Shown here piece by piece: positions 22,916 through 35,036 of a stretch of DNA of 64,000 nt (its first letter is position 1; each line of letters opens with the position of its first letter). Under the pieces are notes generated by a model, which was not told the DNA's origin, did no database searches, and saw only the letters and a program-made list of their open reading frames with translations. Source of the stretch: Glycine soja. Its lineage: Eukaryota; Streptophyta; Magnoliopsida; Fabales; Fabaceae. The stretch covers positions 45,880,767 to 45,944,766 of the forward strand of contig NC_041016.1 of NCBI RefSeq assembly GCF_004193775.1. Direction: 5' to 3'. The position numbers and the translations under genes were made by a program.

Positions 22916-25900
22916 CTTCAGAAGTGAGCTGGCCTTCTCCCAGCACTTCATCATTTTCGGTGTTGTTTCCCGTGAGTTACTAATCCCTGTTTTCTAAGTA
23001 TCATGTGAGGACCACTACTCTCAATGATAACTTTTTTCCCTTAATAATAAGAGTAACGCTCTTAAAAATTGAGATGACCTTCTACCAACACTATTATTTT
23101 TTGTCATTTCATGCGCAAGTTACTTATTCCTCCTTTTTAAGTACCACATGAGGGCCACCACTCTCAATGGCAACATTTTTTCATAATAAGATTTGACATT
23201 TGGTTATATGGAGTATGAACACATTTTTCCTAAACATATTTTTATTGGTTAAAATTAATTAAGAACTATAAAATTATAAAATTATGTGTATGGTTTAACA
23301 AATAAGGAGTGACATTCACATTATTTTGAAATGTCAATAAAATTTAATTAATTGTAAAAAAATTATTAACTTGAATGTATTTGGTATTTCCCTATTATTT
23401 TTAAGGTTTGAAATGTGTCTTCTTCAATCATGTTCATCTTTAATGTTTTTTCTTGATACTTTAATAGGTTTGAAAATAAAAATGATTTAATTTAATATAT
23501 TAAAATATGAAAATCATTTATGATTTTCATCATTTAATATTTTATTTGAAACAACTTTCGTAAAAATTAAATAATTATTTAATAAAAGACATTTAAATTT
23601 ATTCTTTTTCATTATCTACCATTTGATTTTTCCTTAAACGAATAAAAATAACTTAATCTAAGTTGGCCTTCTGCAAGCACTGCGTGATTTCTAGTGTCAT
23701 TCAATGCACGAGTTATTGATTTGTATTATTTGAGCACCATGTGGGGACAATTGTTGTCAAAGACAACATTTTTTCATAATAATAAGAGTAACACTCTTTA
23801 AAAAGATGCAAAGCTTTGCTTCTTTTTTGGTGTCATTTCATGCCCGAGTTAATGATGATTGATTTCTAAGTAACGTGTGGGGACCACTGTTCTCGACAAT
23901 AATAAATTTCTTATACTAATAAGGGTAACACTCTTTAAAACTAAGTTGGCATTCTTCCAACACTATGTCATTTCTGGTGTCATTTCATGTGCTTGTTATG
24001 GATCCCTGCTTTCTAAGTATCGAGTGGGGACCAATACTTTTAATGACAATGTTTTTAATAAGAATAAGGGTAAACACTCTTTAAAATTGAGTTAGCCTTC
24101 TGTTGACATCATGTCATCATTTCTAGTGTAATTTCATGTGCTTGTTTCTTATCCCTACTTTTTAAGAACCGTGTGGGGACCAACGCTCTCATTGACAGCA
24201 TTTTTTCATAAGAAAGAGGAATAATGTTAAAAATTGACAAGCCTTTTTTACTAGAACTGCACCATTTCTAGTTTCATTTCATGCACGAGTTACTTATCCC
24301 TCCTTTCTAAACCACCATTCTAACCAACAATGTTTTTGATATCAACAAGGTACCACATTTTAATACTAACTTCGTCTTTTGTTGGCATTGGGTCATTTTT
24401 TGTGTCGTTTCAGGTGCAAGTTATTGATCCTTGCTTTCTAGGTAACGTATGAGGACTACAATTCTCAATGAAAACATTTTTACATAATAATAAGAGTTAC
24501 ACTCTTTAAAACTGAGTTGATCTTCTACCTGTAATGGGTCATTTCTAGTGTCGTTTCATTTGCTAGTCTTTGATCCCTACTTCTAAGTAACATATTAGGA
24601 CAACCGCTCTCACCGACAACATTTTTTTTATTATAATAATAAAGAGTAACACTCTTAAAAACTGAGATGGCCTTCTCCAAGCACTACATAATTTCTGGCG
24701 TCATTTCGCGCAAGAGTTACCGATCCCTCTTTCATAAGTACTGCATTGGGACCACCGGTCTCATTGGCAACATTTTTTCATAACAAAATTTGACATTAGT
24801 TTGATACAGATTCCGAACACATTTTGTACTAAACATATTTTTATTGGCTAAAATTATCTCAAAATTATAAAATTATGTGTATCTTTAACAAATAAGGAGT
24901 GACATTCACATTATTTTGAAATATTAATAAATTCTATTTATTTGTGAAAAATGTATTAACTAAAATGTATTTAGTATTTTTCTACTATTTTTAAGATTTG
25001 AAATGTGGTGTCTTCTTCAAACATTTTTATATTTGAAATTCTTTTTTGATACTATAATATAAATATTGGTAAATAAAATGATATAATTTAATATATTAAA
25101 TTTCACAAATATATTATTTTCATCATTAAAAATTTTATTTGAAATAATTTTTCTAAAAATTAAATAGTTATCAAATGAAAGGCATTTGAATTTATTCTTT
25201 TTCGAACATCTTCCATTTGAATTTCCATTAAAAGAACGGAAATGATTAAAATTGAGTTGGCTTTCGGCTAGCACTACGTCATTTCTTGTGTTATTTCATG
25301 TGCAAGTTATTGATCCCAGCTTTTTTGAGTAGCATGTGCAGACCACTACTCTTAATGACAACATTTTTCATAACAAGGAAGAGTAATGCTCTTCAAAACA
25401 AATGTAGCCTACTGCCAGCATTGCACAATTTATAATGCCATTTAATGCGCAAATTACTAATCTCTCCTTTCTACATACTGTGTGGGGACCACTAACCATA
25501 ATGTTTTTTTTCATAATAATAAGGTAACACTCTTTAAATCTGGGTTGGCTTCTGCCAGCACTGCATCATTTAAAGTGTTATTTCATGCGCGAGTTACTTA
25601 CCCCTGCCTTTTAAGTAATGTCTAGGACAACTGCTCTAAAACAATGGATTTTCATAATAATAAGAGTAACACTCTTTAAAACTGAAATGACCGTCTACCA
25701 GCACTGCAAAATATATAGAGTCATTTCACACGCATGTTACTTATCCCTGCTTACTATGTACCATGAGGGGAACATCTCTCCCAACAACAACATTTTTTCA
25801 TAATAATAAGAGTAGCAATATTTAAAATTGAGATGACCGATCTTCTATCAGAACTGTGTAATTTCTGGTGTCATTCCATGCACGAGTGAGTAATCCCTCC

Positions 25901-26384
25901 TTTCTAAGTATCGCATGGGGACCACCACTCTCAATGGCAACACTTTTTCATAATAACTTTTGACATTAGTTTGCTACCTAATACAAACACATTTTCTTAC
26001 AAAGTTGTACTAAACATATTTTTATTGATTTAAATTAATTAAAAATATTAAAAATTATTTGTATGGTTTAACAAATAAGGAGCGACATTCACATTATTTT
26101 GAAAGGTCAATAAATCTTAATTAAGTTGAGCTTCTGTCAGCACTACATGATTTCTGGTGTTGTTTCATGCCCGAGTATGTGATGATTGCCTCCTAAAGTA
26201 ATGTGTGGGGACCACCGCTCTCAAATACAATGAAATTTTATACTAGATGGAGAAACACTCTTTAAAATTGAGTCAGCCTTCTGCCAGCATTGCATTGTTT
26301 CGGGGAACATTTCACGCGCAAGTTACTAATTTTTGCTTTGTAAGTAGTAAGTACCTTGTGGGGACAACTGTTCTCAATAATAAT
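22916..26384 (+). repeat. Main R145 tandem array, forward, with three spacer S blocks
   Basis: About 17-18 units of roughly 130-155 bp, with starts near 22928, 23072, 23657, 23808, 23941, 24091, 24238, 24366, 24511, 24665, 25253, 25402, 25540, 25682, 25832, 26127 and 26270. Each has GAGTTGGCCTTCTGCC-like, TTTCATGCGCGAGTTACT-like and GTGTGGGGACCACC-like blocks, then TTTTTTCATAATAATAAG. The unit ends in AAGAGTAACACTCTT, a short perfect inverted repeat. AT-rich spacer S interrupts the array at 23185-23640, 24780-25250 and, in part, 25970-26115. The units are diverged from each other and encode nothing evident. Confidence 0.85.
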
Positions 26385-26387
26385 GGA

Positions 26388-26745
26388 CACTACTAGAAAA
26401 AAGACATTCTACATCGATTGTAGGGGACATTCTACATCGGTTTATGACCGTTGTTGTAGGAGATGATGTTAAAAGTGGTCACCTATTCTACGACGATTGT
26501 CAATGACCGTCTTAGAATGTTCATCATTCTACATCGGTCCTTTAGTTGTGATCGATGTAATAAACGCAGCATTCTGCGACGGTCACAACTGCAGGACCGA
26601 TGTAGAATGCTAATTTTTCTACAACGGTCGTTGAAGAACCGATTTAGAATATTGAACCTTCTAAGACGGTCTTGAACACGCGATCGTCTTAGAATGATTA
26701 GTATTTCTACATCGGTCATGTCAGAACCGATGTAGAAATGCTAAA
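26388..26745. repeat. Subterminal repeats of CACTA element B (left)
   Basis: Many copies of TTCTACATCGGT, TTCTACGACGAT and their complements (ACCGATGTAGAA) occur as head-to-head pairs that could form hairpins. Transposase-binding sites of CACTA elements are short motifs repeated in this way near the ends. The overlapping short reading frames here on both strands are by-products of the repeats. Confidence 0.75.
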
Positions 26746-27212
26746 TTTTTTTTATATTTTTTATATTTGGAGACTTTACATCCCCAAAAATGAAAAAGAT
26801 GCTTTTCATTTGCCTGTAAAAGATAGTGAGGATCAATTGATCAACCCTATGATCACCAAATTATCAATATAATATAACCTCAATAAGCACATATGTAAAT
26901 AAGCAGGTTTGGAAGTAGGGATAAATAATTAAATATATTAACATAATAGGCTACAATTTTGTATTACCTTTTCAAAAATCATAATGGTCTCTTCATTCTT
27001 TCCAATAATAGTTTCAACTTTCATTTAGAATATACATCAGAATTTAGACATTAAGCGATCAATTCAAGGAAATTTCATGTAAAGTAGGGAAATGCTGCAA
27101 TCCTTTAGCAGGGGTATCACTTCGTAAAAAAATTCAAGCAGTCAACTCATAGGAATAGCATTGACATAATTTACTGAGTCCACAAAGTTCTTTCAGCTTG
27201 TTATCAACAAAC

Positions 27213-27789
27213 CTGAGGAATGAATGAAATGATGTCCTTTGCAGTAGACCCAAGTTCTGCTAAAGCTGTCATAGCCTCAAGAACATAAGGACAATGTCTG
27301 CCAAAAACGCATCAACAAAGAATTTCATCTTAAACTCAAGTAGAAAATTGATAAATAATAATATAGGTCATATGAAAGATGCAAATGCCCAAAGCTTAAT
27401 CCAAGTAACCAATTGGGTAAGTCCATAACACAATCAATACTGCCCAAAGAGAAAACAAACAGTCATAATTGAAATATGGAAAAGAGCTTCATTTTCCTGT
27501 GGTTATTTTGTCAAGTAGATAGAAAGAAACATGATTTGAGATGACATTTTCCTGTGATATTTTGTCTTCTTACAAGAAATGCTATATGAGATGCCACTTT
27601 TAATGCCAATAAATTATCGTGATCGGTGATTTAAAATAATACCTCCCACAAAAAGACAAAATATCATAAGGAGATGTAATTTGAAAGCATGTATGCAAAT
27701 TTGAGTTGAGTATATGTCCTAAGCTAGTTACACTAATGAAACAGAGAAATTGGGTTGGTACTTGCTATCCCTGTTCTGCTTGTCATAAC
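27213..27789 (-). pseudogene. Captured gene fragment: two exons in phase, unidentified
   Basis: Two minus-strand exons, 27789-27762 and 27297-27213, have good AG acceptors (TTTCTTCAG, TTTTTGGCAG) and GT donors. They join in phase to give a peptide with HCPYVLEAMTALAELG followed by STAKDIISFIPQ. A further possible exon at 27017-26968 (VETIIGKNEETIMIFEK) does not match in phase and is doubtful. I do not recognise the family. The LEAMTALAE...IISFI pattern is loosely like a winged-helix segment, but that is a guess. The neighbouring 26750-28370 sequence looks like introns of the same captured gene. No start or end is present. Confidence 0.42.
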
Positions 27790-28376
27790 CTGAAGAAAGA
27801 GAAACCACCAGAGGTTTTTCATTAATTCCATCATTAACAAAACCTCAAAATGAACCAAAAACAAAATTTATATAAGTTAAGTTATCAAATAGGGTGTTCC
27901 ATTACCCATAGGATATTTCTGATTTTCAATACTTCATATCCAGAAGTGAGCCATGATTTCAAAGTATATTTTACTGTACCTTCATGAAGCAAATAATGTT
28001 AGACAACTATAGAGAAATTATTTATAATAAGAAAATCAAAGTTTAAAACCAAGGAAAAGCAGTAAAGTTTTTCTAGAATACTAAACTGAAGGATGGAAAG
28101 ATGAAGAACATCAAGGTAGCAGATCTCAGCTTAAAAACTTTTGTTTCTATTTAGTTCAGTAACAGGCATTACCAATAAATTTAAGAGGATATGAATTTTC
28201 CAAGAGATTGAAAGCAAGGAATTATACGAATTTTCCAAAATTCAGGATGTTAATTAAATCCCTTTCTATGCAGCTCAGCCCAATCAACATACCTGCATTG
28301 CACTAGCCCGTAAACTACCATCTAGGTTACAAAAGCATCATCAAAATAATTAATGTTATTTAATTCTGATACCACT

Positions 28377-29205
28377 TGATGGAAGCTTGCTTGTGGGGAG
28401 GCTGGATCTTTGAGTTTCAATGGGGTCCTTTAATGATGATTTTCCACCACGGAGATGCAGCGGAAGACAAAGGAAAAGAGCTGAGAGGAGGCGCCATCCA
28501 TTAAGGAATAAGCCATGGAAGAAGGAGCTTCACCACCAAGATGAGCCTTGGATAAGAAGCTTGGAGAGGATGCTTCAATGGAGGAAAAGAAAGAGGGAGA
28601 GAAAGAGAGAGGGGGGAGCACGAAATTGAAGGAAGAAAAAGGGAGAGAAGTTGAACTTTGAGTTGTGTCTCACAAGACTCTCATTCATCAAAGTTACAAC
28701 AAGTGTTACACGTGCTTTTATTTATAGACTAGGTAGCTTCCTTGAGAAGCTTTCTTAAGAAAACTTCCTTGAGAAGCTTCTTTGAGAAAATTTCCTTGAG
28801 AAGCTAGAGCTTAGCTACACACACCCATCTAAAAACTAAGCTCACCTCCTTGAGAAGCTTCCTTGGGAAGCTAGAGCTTAGCTACACACACCCATCTAAA
28901 AATTAAGCTCACCTCCTTGACAAAATACATGAAAATACAAAAAAAAAGTCCCTACTACAAAGACTACTCAAAATGCCCTGAAATACAAGGCTAAAACCCT
29001 ATACTAATAGAATGGCCAAAATACAAGGCCCAAAAGAAGGAAAAATCTATTCTAATATTTACAAAGAAGAGAGGACCCAACCTTGGTCCATGGGCTCAGA
29101 AATCTACCCTGGGATTCATGAGAATCCTAAGGCCTTCTTTAGCAGCTCTAGCCCAATCCTCTTGGAGTCTTCTATCCAATACCCTTGCGGGGTAGGATTG
29201 CATCA
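28377..29205 (-). mobile_element. LTR with adjoining primer site, same family as the 35.7-41.2 kb gypsy element
   Basis: The minus strand starts TGATGCAATCCTACCCCGC at 29205, the same start as the LTR at 40213. It ends AAGCTTCCATCA at 28377. Directly beyond lies TGGTATCAGAAT (28364-28375), close to the initiator-Met primer site. The following internal region is missing. Inside the LTR, GAAGCTTCCTTGAGAAGCTAG-like sequence and a block beginning AGCTTAGCTACACACACCCA are tandemly repeated at 28738-28920. The body differs from the later gypsy LTRs, so this is a related but distinct subfamily. No matching flanks were found. Confidence 0.68.
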
Positions 29206-29399
29206 TTCAATCTCTTCTCCGTCTCTCTGACGTTTGAGAATTCTTTCGGAGCAGTCGGAGGAATAACTGAAGAAATCTCAGGGAACCGCTAGAGATGTTA
29301 CTATCGCTGGCTGAAGACACGTGAGTCCGCTCAGAGGTAAGGGATGAGTTATTCACCATTGGGGATTAGTAAGAACATGTGTAGAGATCCTTAGAGATA

Positions 29400-31587
29400 T
29401 CAATTGGAATGAGCTTCGGGGTGTTTTTGCAATTTTCATTTTATCCTTATAATTATTACAGTGAATTATATTTGTTTGATGAATCAGTTGATGTCCCAAT
29501 GAGAAATGGCTGTGAGATTGATGTGTTCTTGTATTGAGTGTGGACTCCTTAGAAAAATTAAGCTCTTTTTATTAACGAAAATTATATTTTAAATAATATT
29601 ATTCAATGACTTATTTTATACAAATTATTATCTTGTTCTAATTTTTCTACGATGATGATCAACATGTTATGTGTATATAATTATTGTAATACTAGAATAA
29701 TAAATTAAAGAAAATTGTAAGGTTAATGCCTAGTGGTAATTTCTTTTGATGTAATATTAAATTGTTATAGAAATCCTTTGATTAAAAACAATGTAGTTTA
29801 GTTTACTATATACATATACATATATATGTTTTGTATCATGCAAATATTATTATTGTGTGATGTGTGTATGAGTTATAAGGTGTAATAAGTTATTATAATA
29901 GTATTATAATATTATTGTGAAGATTGAGTAGTACAAAGTTGAATGTGTCAATTTGCGAGATACATGTAAAAAAAATGAGATGGTTGATGTGATATTATGA
30001 GATGTTAAATTGTGGGCATGATATTTGATTGTGAATAAGTGTGTTTGACACTTGATGTGACAATAATTATATTGTGAGCTATGAATTATACAATAATCCG
30101 ACCAGTGTTATCTTGAGAAAAGCGTTGATGCGCAGTGTTTAAGAGAAAGTGTAGGTTTCCTATTCAGGAACCAGTGTTAAATTATAGTGCAATGTGTTAA
30201 ACGTGTTTGAAACACGAGTGTGAGATTGTGAGTATTGTATAATTCATGAGAAATGCTTATAAATGAAATATGTGATGAATTGTGGAATAATATGTTGCCT
30301 TGAGATTATAATGTTGTTATTGAGATTGAGTAAAAGTGTAAGTAGAACAAGTGTTGAATTGTGAGATACGTGAAAACATGTGATGGTGGATTGTGACATT
30401 ATGAGATGTGAAATTGTGAATGAGTTTTGATTGTGAATAAGTGTGTGATTAACTCTTGATGTGACATTATTTGTGTTGTAAGCTGTGAATTGTACAATAA
30501 CCCGACCAATGTTATCTTGAGAAAAGTGTAAATGCGCAGTGTTAAAGAGAAAGTGTAGATTTCCTATTTAGGAACCAGTGTCAAAGAGAAAGTATAGGTT
30601 CCTATTTAGGAACCAGTGTTAAACTGTAGCGCAATATGTTGTACGTGTTTAAGACACGAGTGTGAGGTCATGGGTATTGTATAATTCACTAGCAGTGTCT
30701 GTGTGCTAAAATGATTTTAGGGGTTGGACCTGAATCAGGAAGGAGAGGCCCTGACGGACTCTTCGGAGTGTAGGCCTTGGGGGTCACCGGGTTTGAGTGC
30801 TCCTTTAAGCCTATGCTGATCCCATAAGGTTGGAGCATTCTCGCAAAATATCGTAACCCTGACTAGTCTCCCTATGATCTTACTTAGTGAGAATGACCTG
30901 ACAAACCCATTGTTTGGTGTGTCTTGTTATGTACTCCTAAGCGCCCCAGGGTGATTTTTCACTGACATGGTACCACATTGCATATAGGCTTGAGTCTTAG
31001 CATAATTGTTTCATGCGCGTGCTAATTGTTTATTATGAAATTGATGTGTTATTATGTCTTGATCAGAGCGTGTGATTCTTGTGTAATGTGATTGATGATT
31101 GAAAAGTGAACTTTGAATGACAAAGTGGTGGAATTACGTGAATTACGTGTAACTAAGTTTAATTTGGTTTATATGATATGTATATCTAGTTGTCTTGTTT
31201 CTCTATTAGTTAGGAATGTGATAACTCACTCCCCGTGTGTTGTTTGTGTTTGGATCCTATGATGATCTTGAACTTTGTGTTCGGGGTAGCAGATGACTAG
31301 GTGAATTGCTTTAAGGAACCATGTGCTGAAGGACGTCGGGACACAACGCTCTGATAGGATGTGGCATTGGGGTATAGGGTTTTATAGACGGTTTTGTTTG
31401 AGCCGAAATGAATTTATTATTTATTTAGAAAAGTTTTATGATGATGTTAGAAAGGTGAATGTGAGCCTGCTACCCTCTTGAAAGGCTTGTATTTAAATAT
31501 GTTTTTAAAAACTTGAATTAAGTTTAATTTTTTTAATTATTTCTTTTATTATTAGTACATATATGTGTGGGGTAGAGGGTGTCACAG
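29400..31587 (-). mobile_element. Probable long LTR remnant with internal tandem duplication
   Basis: The minus strand starts TGTGACACCCTCTACCCC at 31587, a common start of plant Ty3/gypsy LTRs. The region has no reading frames. About 400 bp is duplicated in tandem (29920-30300 against 30320-30700), with shared GTTATCTTGAGAAAAG and AGGAACCAGTGT blocks. A second small duplication lies near 30540-30620. The other terminus and a target duplicate were not found, so the left limit is approximate. Confidence 0.5.
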
Positions 31588-31997
31588 ATAAAACATTCAA
31601 ATTTTTTTATAACATTCCAATTGACACAATATATTCATGAAGTGTGCAACAAATCCCTATGAGAGGAAGATTGTGCATGGATTCAGGTAACTAATTCTGA
31701 AATTTGACTTCTCTAAAGTGACAATTGCATTCCAAAAGGTAAAGTATTAAAATATAGCTTCATAACTATTAATTGGAAAGTTAAATGCTGGCATTGTGAC
31801 AATAAATTACTTGTACGGTGTTAGATGAACTAGAAAATTGTTAAAATCTATTCTGTTAATTTCTTGCTTTATTTATTAAAGTATACTTATCATTTTAGAG
31901 GAGTCAAATCATTAATTCTGTATAAGAAAATTGTATATCAATTTAAGAAGTAATTTAACTAAGATATTTATACTCAACATGGGATTCCAATACCGAC

Positions 31998-32330
31998 CTT
32001 CCTAGTCTCAGAATTGATTTCTGCTCATAATCGAAGCCATGCTGAATAGAGCAAGGATTGATATACTGTAACATGAGGAGAGTGGATATCATTATGTTCA
32101 CAGTATCCAGAAATTCTTGCAAAGGTTTCTTGCTTCTTTGGATAGCCAGAAATTGTGATGTTCCCACCAATATATCCCCCAGTCTTTCTTCCAGCTAGTA
32201 CATCCATCGAAGTTGTTTTGCCAGCACCAGTGGAACCCATTAGAGCTGTGAGAACACCAGGCCTAAAAGTGCCACTAACACCCTTCAAAGGGTTCAACTT
32301 ATCCTCGAGAACTCCCTGATTCTTCATTTC
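31998..32330 (-). pseudogene. Captured exon of a PDR-type ABCG transporter
   Basis: One 333-base minus-strand exon, with acceptor AATTTTCAG before 32330 and donor GT at 31997, encodes the start of the second nucleotide-binding domain of a full-size ABCG (pleiotropic drug resistance) transporter. Visible landmarks are [11 protein letters not shown], the Walker A motif [42 protein letters not shown] and [21 protein letters not shown]. Family members export metabolites and toxins across the plasma membrane using ATP. An in-frame stop follows LRL, inside the exon, before AEINSETRK. Walker B, the signature motif and all membrane segments are absent. It is a dead fragment carried by CACTA element B. 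Confidence 0.9.
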
Positions 32331-32553
32331 CTGAAAATTTAGTGATTCAGTAATCTTAATAATGCTCTGAAAGTTTAATATAAGGCCTTTTTTCATTTTT
32401 ATTTATCTACATTACTTATGGCATGTCAACAGAATATGTTACATCATCAAAGGTGATGGAATTCCATTGAAGAGATCACCAAGGCTGTTACCCAAAACTA
32501 CTCAAAATACTACACAAAAGAGGTAGGTTAACGACTCAATCAATATACCCCAC

Positions 32554-34092
32554 TGTCGCAACGTGCCTTTTTGTGGGCGAGTGAAGGCGAGGCTCACGGG
32601 TGCACTTTCCAAAGGAGGAAAGATGCGCGGAGTCGCCACCAACGTTTATTTGTGGAAATCGTCGGAAAAACCGAAGGAAACCAGTCAAAATGAGAATTCT
32701 AAGTTCGGGAGTTGTATTTACTCTTAAGGAAGGTATTAGTACCTCTCACGTTTGTCTCAAAGGACAACAACCTATTTTTTAGAATTGTGAAATTGTGTTA
32801 TCTTAACTTTTATTTCTTTTTATTTTTTGAGGTCGACAAAAGCGGGGCTTTTGCTCCTACGTACCCTCCATCGAAGAGGAAATCAGACCTACGTAGTTCT
32901 TCCTTATGCGTGAATCAAACGATTCTTTTTACTTGAAAGGTGATCATTTTAAGGTGTTGGACCTTAAAAATGATCCATTTTACTTGGTAAGAAACTGAAA
33001 TGATAAACTTTCAAAACCCTATTTTTTGTGGACGAGCTTGACTAGGCGAGTTGATTTTAGCCTTAGTTTCGCTTTAGTTATTAGTCAATTCAATTAAGAA
33101 TGAGAAATTCCAAAGAGAAAACATCCGATTGATTTTTCGCTTTATTTTACTAAAAAAGTATTTTTTTATTATTATATTGTTATTTTACCTCTTTTTTGAT
33201 TTCCAACGTGGTTACGGCACGACCGAACGATCGGAATTCATTTTAACCGAAATTAACGGATGATACAATTCAAATGATCGGCGGAAATTTATTTTATTTT
33301 TGGATTAGGCGAGAAATGACTTAAATAAATGACTGAAGCACGTCAAAAGGGGTATAGAAAGCGAATAAAAATGAAAATAAAAATACATGAAACAAAATGT
33401 GGACCACCACGGGTACATAGAATGAATTGAAAAGCTCGGTTTGAGGTACTTACCCGTTGAAGACTGAAGAAAACGATGAACAAACGATGAATGTTGAAGA
33501 ACGGTCGAGAATCTTTGCGTAATTACTCACGGAAACATTACGGAAGCGCCTCGGCTTGGATTTTCTTCACGGAAATAATTTTCCTCAGCAATTTCGAGAG
33601 AATAAGAAGTGCAAAGAAGGCTGAACCCTTTCTCCCTTCACTCCTCCCCCTATTTATAGCAAAATAGGGGAGGAGCTTGCCACCCAGCTCGCCCAGGCGA
33701 GCAAGGTTGCTTCCTCCAGAAGCAACAGCCTTCTGGAGGAAGAATCTGGAAGGCCCAAGTGGGCCTGATTGCTATTTGTACCCCCCTTTTTACTATATGC
33801 ACCCCCCATTTACCTTTTTTGGTAATTCTTTTTCCGTAACGTTACGAAACTTTAGGAATTTCGTAACGATACTTATTTTCCTTCCGCAAGGTTACGAATC
33901 TTCACGGATTATGTCTTTACTCTTTTTTAGCTTTTGAAGAAGTTACGAAAACTCACAGATTGCGAAAAACACATCCTTTCGATTTCCGTCAATTTACTCT
34001 TGTGCAACAAAGGGTGCCCAGTATCTCAAAGCGGCCAATCAAAGGTTGTATATCATCAAATAATAATCTCCGAACGAAATTAGGGTATGACA
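32554..34092 (-). mobile_element. Solo gypsy LTR, TSD CCCAC, nested in CACTA element B
   Basis: The minus strand runs from TGTCATACCCTAATTTCG (34092) to AAGGCACGTTGCGACA (32554), 1539 bp with TG...CA ends. CCCAC flanks it on both sides (32549-32553 and 34093-34097). A TATAAATAGGGGGAG box lies near 33655 on the minus strand. The start sequence is typical of large plant Ty3/gypsy LTRs (Ogre/Tat-like, by resemblance only). With no internal region it is a solo LTR. It inserted into the captured gene section after or along with its host element. Confidence 0.9.
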
Positions 34093-34097
34093 CCCAC

Positions 34098-35036
34098 GAT
34101 CAAATTCAGAACCTAATAACAGAGATCCCATTGAAGAAAAATTAAATTTACCAATACTTGTTAGCCATTCTACTGTGTAAAGAATGAATGCAAAATTGAT
34201 ATACTCCAGCATACTGCAGTATGAACACCATATCAACAGAAAAGATCTCCAAATGAAGAATAATATTAATATGATTGAAGAGAAAGACAAATATCAGTTT
34301 CTTCAGATTATCAGTCATTATTCGAAAAGGAAACTTTATGAAAAATGCATAAATAAAATTGAGAAAAGAAAAGGATTAATATTGGAAAAGCAAAATTAGG
34401 GGTATAAATCCTAGAACAAAAATTAATAGCAAAGCCAAGACTCTTTTGGTTTTCACTTTCAGATCTGAAATTTATTGATCTCCGACACTGCCTTCATGCT
34501 CCAACCTTCTCTGTCAGAACTCAAAATCACTCTTGCAACATTAGCACACTCAGTCAATCAGCACAATAAAGAGCAAAAAACAATAATAGAACCTATAAGC
34601 CTAAAAAATCCCAACTATAGATGCCAACACAATCTTTGTCAAATAAAAAAATCTGTAACGACAAAAAAATAGTGCAAAGAGAAAAAAATAGAGGAAAAAA
34701 GAAAGAAAAACCATCAGTTGTCGGGAACCTCAGTGAAGCGCCGCCGCTGCAATTTCTGACCTCCAAATGTGACGCTGCCGTGATTTTCGACCTTCATATG
34801 CGGTGCCACCAGGATTTTTGGCCTCCACAACGTCGTCGTTCACACTCTCACAAGGCTTCCCATTACCCCAAATGCGAAAGTGCAAACGATGCCATCCTCC
34901 GCCAGAGAGAGAAAGCGAGAGAGAGAGAGAAAGTGAGAAGAGAGAGAGCGAAAGCGAGGCAGTAATTAAAGCTGGGTCTGTGCTGCCCGATAAAATAAGA
35001 GAGAGAAAAGAAAAAAACAAGAAAAGTATAGCCATT
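34098..35036. other. Right interior of CACTA element B, no gene recognised
   Basis: Probably more captured host sequence. There is a GA-rich microsatellite-like stretch at about 34905-34960 which creates spurious serine/leucine and arginine/glutamate frames on the two strands. No exon with convincing splice sites was found. Confidence 0.45.

Noticed and set aside
22916..26384. R145 array as a centromeric satellite
   Set aside because: Units are strongly diverged, variable in length, interrupted by spacer S and tied to foldback cores in both orientations. The length does not fit the 91/92-bp centromeric repeats known in soybean.
26463..26719. Overlapping frames on both strands rich in R, I and L repeats
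   Set aside because: They come from the repeated TTCTACATCGGT motifs of the CACTA subterminal region, not from a gene.
28420..28629. Arg/Lys-rich 69-codon frame
   Set aside because: It lies within an LTR and is caused by GA-rich sequence near the LTR end.
32600..33937. Several plus-strand frames of 60-86 codons
   Set aside because: All lie in the solo LTR 32554-34092, whose promoter points the other way; no family match.
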